Origin: Verrucomicrobiaceae bacterium UBA1938
Lineage (GTDB): Bacteria; Verrucomicrobiota; Verrucomicrobiia; Verrucomicrobiales; Verrucomicrobiaceae
Length of the DNA: 64,000 nucleotides
Direction: 5' to 3'
NCBI GenBank assembly: GCA_002336895.1
Contig: DDFC01000014.1
Span: 1-64,000, forward strand
Position 1 is the first letter of the stretch, and each line of letters starts with the position of its first letter. Shown in pieces: positions 59,433 through 64,000 of this stretch. Made by a program: the position numbers and the translations under genes. A model generated the notes under the pieces. That model made no database searches. It was given only the letters and a program-made list of their open reading frames with translations, and was not told the origin of the DNA.

Positions 59433-60494
59433 CTACTTTTCCACCAGGCTCATCTCCACCAGAACACGATGCAGCAGTTCGCTGCCTGCGGCCTGGGGTT
59501 TGGGGTGATGGGCCAGACTGAGGCGGCAGGCCAGACCGTAGGGCGGGCATTTCGGGATGGCTGGCGCCAGCTCCATCCAGTCCTCCCAGCTCATGCCCGT
59601 CTTGGGGTGCACAAACTTGCATTCATACCAGCAGATCAGCCCGTGCTCGCAGCTCACGCTGGCGCAGAGCGCACCCAGCGCCAGACCACCAGCAGTGCCG
59701 GTGTGGTGCAGGGACTTTTCCACCAGCGGATCAAAGACCGGAGAAAGCGAATCGTGCTTTGCGAACATGTGCATGACCAGCGCCGCCTCATAGGCCGCCA
59801 CCTGGGTGCCTGAGTCCGTCGTCCACTCATGGGCAAACTTCTCATTCCCGTGAGAGCACAGCCACATGCGCAGCACCAGCGCCCAGAGCGGGTCCGCCCC
59901 TTTCAGCTCTGCGGCCATGGCCCCGGCCACAGTCTCGCCACCCTTTTCCGATGCAAACCACTCCGCATGCTGCCGCCGCTTTTGCAGCGCGCCATCCAGC
60001 AGCCGCAGCGTGCCAGGCGGCAGCTTGATCACTTTGGAGGAAAAGTCCTCGTCCACACGGGACGGGATCTTCTTGCGCAGGATCATCACCTCACCGGGGG
60101 CGTCATGCCAGCGGTGGTGCTGCAACCGGTCAAAGAGCGTGATGTTTTCCGTCTTGGGCGCCTGCAGATCCACCTCCTCGCCGATGTAAGTCAACTCAGC
60201 CTTCTGTGGTGAAGTGGCATCTTTGTTTCCGGCGCGCAGCGCGATCTCCAGCTCCCGCTTTTCCACCCCGCGCCCGTCCTTCGTTTTTTGCATCTTGGAC
60301 GATTTCACGTGCAGCACTCCCTGAATAGCAGCCGTCAGGTGGCTGCTGTCCGTGGCGATCATATCCGCCACCCGGTGCAGCCCCACTGTGGTCAGAAAAT
60401 GCTCTCCCAGGCTGACAGCCTCCGCCGCAGGGCACAGCTCCGGCAGACTGGCACACAGCAACAGTAGAAGGCAGACACTGCTTTTCAGGATCAT
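59433..60494 (-). CDS. Hypothetical secreted protein
   Basis: A 353-residue product with a signal peptide (SVCLLLLLCASLPELCPA). The N-terminal half is strand-rich with charged KKREL-type segments and the C-terminal half is helical (ADPLWALVLRMWLCSHG, AAYEAALVMHMFAKH, LALGALCASVSCEHGLICWY). Several Cys suggest disulfides. No recognised domain. Terminates next to def, and the 292 bases upstream of it hold no recognisable gene. Confidence 0.6.
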   Translation of the reverse strand: MILKSSVCLLLLLCASLPELCPAAEAVSLGEHFLTTVGLHRVADMIATDSSHLTAAIQGVLHVKSSKMQKTKDGRGVEKRELEIALRAGNKDATSPQKAELTYIGEEVDLQAPKTENITLFDRLQHHRWHDAPGEVMILRKKIPSRVDEDFSSKVIKLPPGTLRLLDGALQKRRQHAEWFASEKGGETVAGAMAAELKGADPLWALVLRMWLCSHGNEKFAHEWTTDSGTQVAAYEAALVMHMFAKHDSLSPVFDPLVEKSLHHTGTAGGLALGALCASVSCEHGLICWYECKFVHPKTGMSWEDWMELAPAIPKCPPYGLACRLSLAHHPKPQAAGSELLHRVLVEMSLVEK

Positions 60495-60786
60495 TGGAAA
60501 TGAGAGGGTTGGAAAAAATGATTGAGATCGACGGCCTCGCTGCGGGGGGAGGCATTTTCAACGGGGATGGAAACTTTCAACCCATCTTTCCCGTCAAACA
60601 TAGCCACCACCCGCACCTACCGCCCCGACTCCCGCCACAGCGAGGTCAGGGGCGCTGAAACGCACAGCCTAAGCCAAATCTTTGCATGAAAAGTGGAACC
60701 TATAGGCTCAGATGCTGCATCAGGAGTCCTGGAAAATGTCGCGTTTTATCCATGCCCTGCTGGCGGCTCGGACGCATGCCGCTGGC

Positions 60787-62247
<1,461 letters not shown>

Positions 62248-62332
62248 GGCGTGGGAAAGCCGCCATCCAACGACAGCGGCGCTCTCATTGCCAGCTTTTT
62301 GCGCGCCAGCCTTGGCTCAAACCTGGCTCATC

Positions 62333-64000
62333 TCAATTCGCAGGCACCAGCTTGGCCTTAAACTTCACCATCGCCTGCTGAATAAGGGGGTCCTGGTAGA
62401 AATCGTCAGGGAGCTGCGGCCCAGCCGAAGCTGCTGGCTCGGCGGGTTTGGCGGCCTCGGCTTTCGGAGCCTCCGCTTTGGGAGCGGGTTTGGCTTCAGG
62501 CTTCGGCTCGGCGACAGGCGGCGGGTCATCCATCAGTCCGAGACCCATCTCGGAAAATTCCGGAGCCTTCAGACTGGGATCCAGCACAAACTCGATCTTC
62601 ACGGACTGCCCCAGGATCTCCTGGGCCGCGCTCTCTAGAAAGTTTATCTGCGCCGGACGCATGAGGCTGTCTCGCGCAAAGCCCTCGCTCGTGGGGAATC
62701 CCACCTTCAGCACGTTGCGAGTGATGCTCATGAGCGTGGCTGAGTGCATCCAGGAAATGATGAGCGGGCGGCGCTCCTGCACGATGGCCACAAGACGCTT
62801 CCACACCTCTTCCTCGCTCAAGGCAGGGGCTTCAGACACCGCTGCGGGAGCAGGAGCCTCCCGGACCACTGGCGCGGGTGCAGGCACGGGAGCCGGGGTC
62901 GGTTTGGGCTCAGGCTCGGGGGCACGAGCCACCACAGGGGCTGGGGCCGGAGTTGGAGCTGGTGTGGGCTCAGCGGGTGGCGGTGCGGCCTTGGCCACAG
63001 GCTCTGCAGGTGCGAGCACCGGCTCAGGCACACGGGCTGCTGGAGCAGGCGCTGGCTGCGGCCTCTCAGCGATGACGGCGGGAGCCGCCGAGGGCTTCAG
63101 GGGCTCGGCGGCACGACGGATGGGAGGAGGTGCACTTTGTGGGCGCGGCGCAGGCTGCGGGCGGGAGAGCCCCTCGGCGCTGCCAGAGTCCAGCGCGGCG
63201 ATCACATCACTAATGGCCACCTCGTTCAGGCTCTGCACGGCGGCGATCACGCCCAGCTCAAAGTGCAGGCGCTTGTTGCTGGCCCAGCGCATGCGGGCAT
63301 CCACATCGGCCAGACCGTCCACCACACGCAGGAGCTGCTCCGTGGTGGCCATCTCGGCCTGGGCGGCCACTTCCTGAGACAGCTCGGGGCTCAGATCTTC
63401 CGTGGCGGCCTCGGGGTCAGCCTGATGCACCAGCAGCGTGCGGAAATGCTGGATGAGGTCTGCCAGAAAGCGGCCCAGCTCCTTGCCAGCCTCGTTCTGC
63501 TCATACACGGCGCGCAGGGAGCTGACGGTGTCGCTTTCCAGGATGTGCCGTGCCAGAGCTGCCACGGACTCGCCTGAGGTGAAGCCAAAGACATCCAGCA
63601 CGTCCTGCTCGGTGATCTTGTCTCCGCAGAAGGCCACCAGCTGGTCCAGCATGGACTGCGCATCGCGCATGCCGCCCTCGGCACCTTTGCCGATGGCGTA
63701 GGCCGCCTTTTCATCCAGGTCCACATTTTCCAGGCTGGCGATGTGCAGCAGGTGCTTGGCGATGACCGCATTCGGGATGCGGCGCAGGTCAAAGCGCTGG
63801 CAGCGGCTGATGATGGTGGGGAGGATCTTGTTCGGCTCCGTGGTGGCAAAGATGAACTTCACGTGCTCCGGCGGCTCCTCCAGGGTCTTGAGCAGCGCAT
63901 TGAAGGCCCCGGTCGTGAGCATGTGCACCTCGTCGATGTAGTAGATTTTGTACCGGCAGCGGGTGGGGGCGTATTTGACGTTGTCGCGCAGTTCGCGCAC
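62333..64000 (-). CDS. dnaX: DNA polymerase III gamma/tau subunit, N-terminus outside window
   Basis: The frame is open to the right edge, so the first part of the ATPase domain is missing. Visible are the Walker B YYIDEVHML, FNALLKTLEEPPEHVKFIFATTE (sensor 1), SRCQRFDLRRIP, GKGAEGGMRDAQSMLDQL and then the oligomerisation domain. A Pro/Ala-rich linker of about 110 residues and a unique C-terminal region follow. It is the clamp-loader ATPase that loads the beta clamp. No frameshift site for a short gamma form is evident in the visible part. Confidence 0.95.
   Translation of the reverse strand: MRELRDNVKYAPTRCRYKIYYIDEVHMLTTGAFNALLKTLEEPPEHVKFIFATTEPNKILPTIISRCQRFDLRRIPNAVIAKHLLHIASLENVDLDEKAAYAIGKGAEGGMRDAQSMLDQLVAFCGDKITEQDVLDVFGFTSGESVAALARHILESDTVSSLRAVYEQNEAGKELGRFLADLIQHFRTLLVHQADPEAATEDLSPELSQEVAAQAEMATTEQLLRVVDGLADVDARMRWASNKRLHFELGVIAAVQSLNEVAISDVIAALDSGSAEGLSRPQPAPRPQSAPPPIRRAAEPLKPSAAPAVIAERPQPAPAPAARVPEPVLAPAEPVAKAAPPPAEPTPAPTPAPAPVVARAPEPEPKPTPAPVPAPAPVVREAPAPAAVSEAPALSEEEVWKRLVAIVQERRPLIISWMHSATLMSITRNVLKVGFPTSEGFARDSLMRPAQINFLESAAQEILGQSVKIEFVLDPSLKAPEFSEMGLGLMDDPPPVAEPKPEAKPAPKAEAPKAEAAKPAEPAASAGPQLPDDFYQDPLIQQAMVKFKAKLVPAN

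Overview
This window looks like a chromosome segment from a Verrucomicrobia-type bacterium, most likely near Prosthecobacter/Verrucomicrobium. That placement is inference. It rests on the high GC content, the family mix (YHYH, DUF1573, EF-hand Gly/Pro-rich, giant TPR and squalene-oxidase-repeat proteins, XylR-type regulators, MglA-type GTPase) and the overall protein style. No rRNA or other marker in the window fixes the taxon. Both edges cut genes: a prenyltransferase-repeat protein on the left and dnaX on the right.

Layout. 1-7 kb: a 1.4-kb IS1380-type insertion sequence with an in-frame stop in its transposase, a SnoaL-like protein, a D,D-carboxypeptidase-like protein lacking the usual nucleophile, 6-phosphofructokinase, elongation factor P, a small lipoprotein and tRNA-Glu. 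7.6-12.6 kb: a three-gene module of a 1258-residue disordered protein rich in SPF/LFG motifs, an MglA-type GTPase and a roadblock protein. 12.8-24.3 kb: apbE, a TPR lipoprotein, small membrane proteins, a XylR-like regulator, a YHYH protein, a DUF3516 helicase and a low-GC immunity-like orphan.

24.4-42.8 kb is one large nitrate assimilation region, almost all on the minus strand. In transcription order it encodes a NasS-like sensor, NrtA, NrtB, two NrtC/D ATPases, an outer-membrane porin, a NarK-type MFS transporter, a PP2C phosphatase/kinase fusion, a CysJ-like flavoprotein, NirA, a fused Fe-S/DmsC-like membrane subunit and NasA. A divergent LysR regulator sits at the upstream end. Together these would import nitrate across both membranes, reduce it to nitrite and then to ammonium. 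A four-helix-bundle (S23-type) gene flanked by terminal inverted repeats has landed between nrtB and nrtC. A 160-bp element with the same ends lies between nirA and the Fe-S subunit gene.

42.7-64 kb: a DNA glycosylase coupled to mgtE, a rhomboid, a cobalamin adenosyltransferase, an SDR oxidoreductase, a 680-bp repeat-rich stretch with a group II intron-like remnant, an Ala/Lys-rich secreted protein, several unknown envelope proteins, a rhodanese plus DUF1573 pair, a sugar isomerase-like TIM barrel, an EF-hand protein, an M20 peptidase, a nucleoside-type MFS carrier, peptide deformylase, a POT peptide transporter and dnaX.

Best candidates for something new are the disordered LFG/SPF-repeat protein linked to MglA and roadblock genes, and the S23 gene packaged between terminal inverted repeats whose ends recur elsewhere in the same gene cluster.
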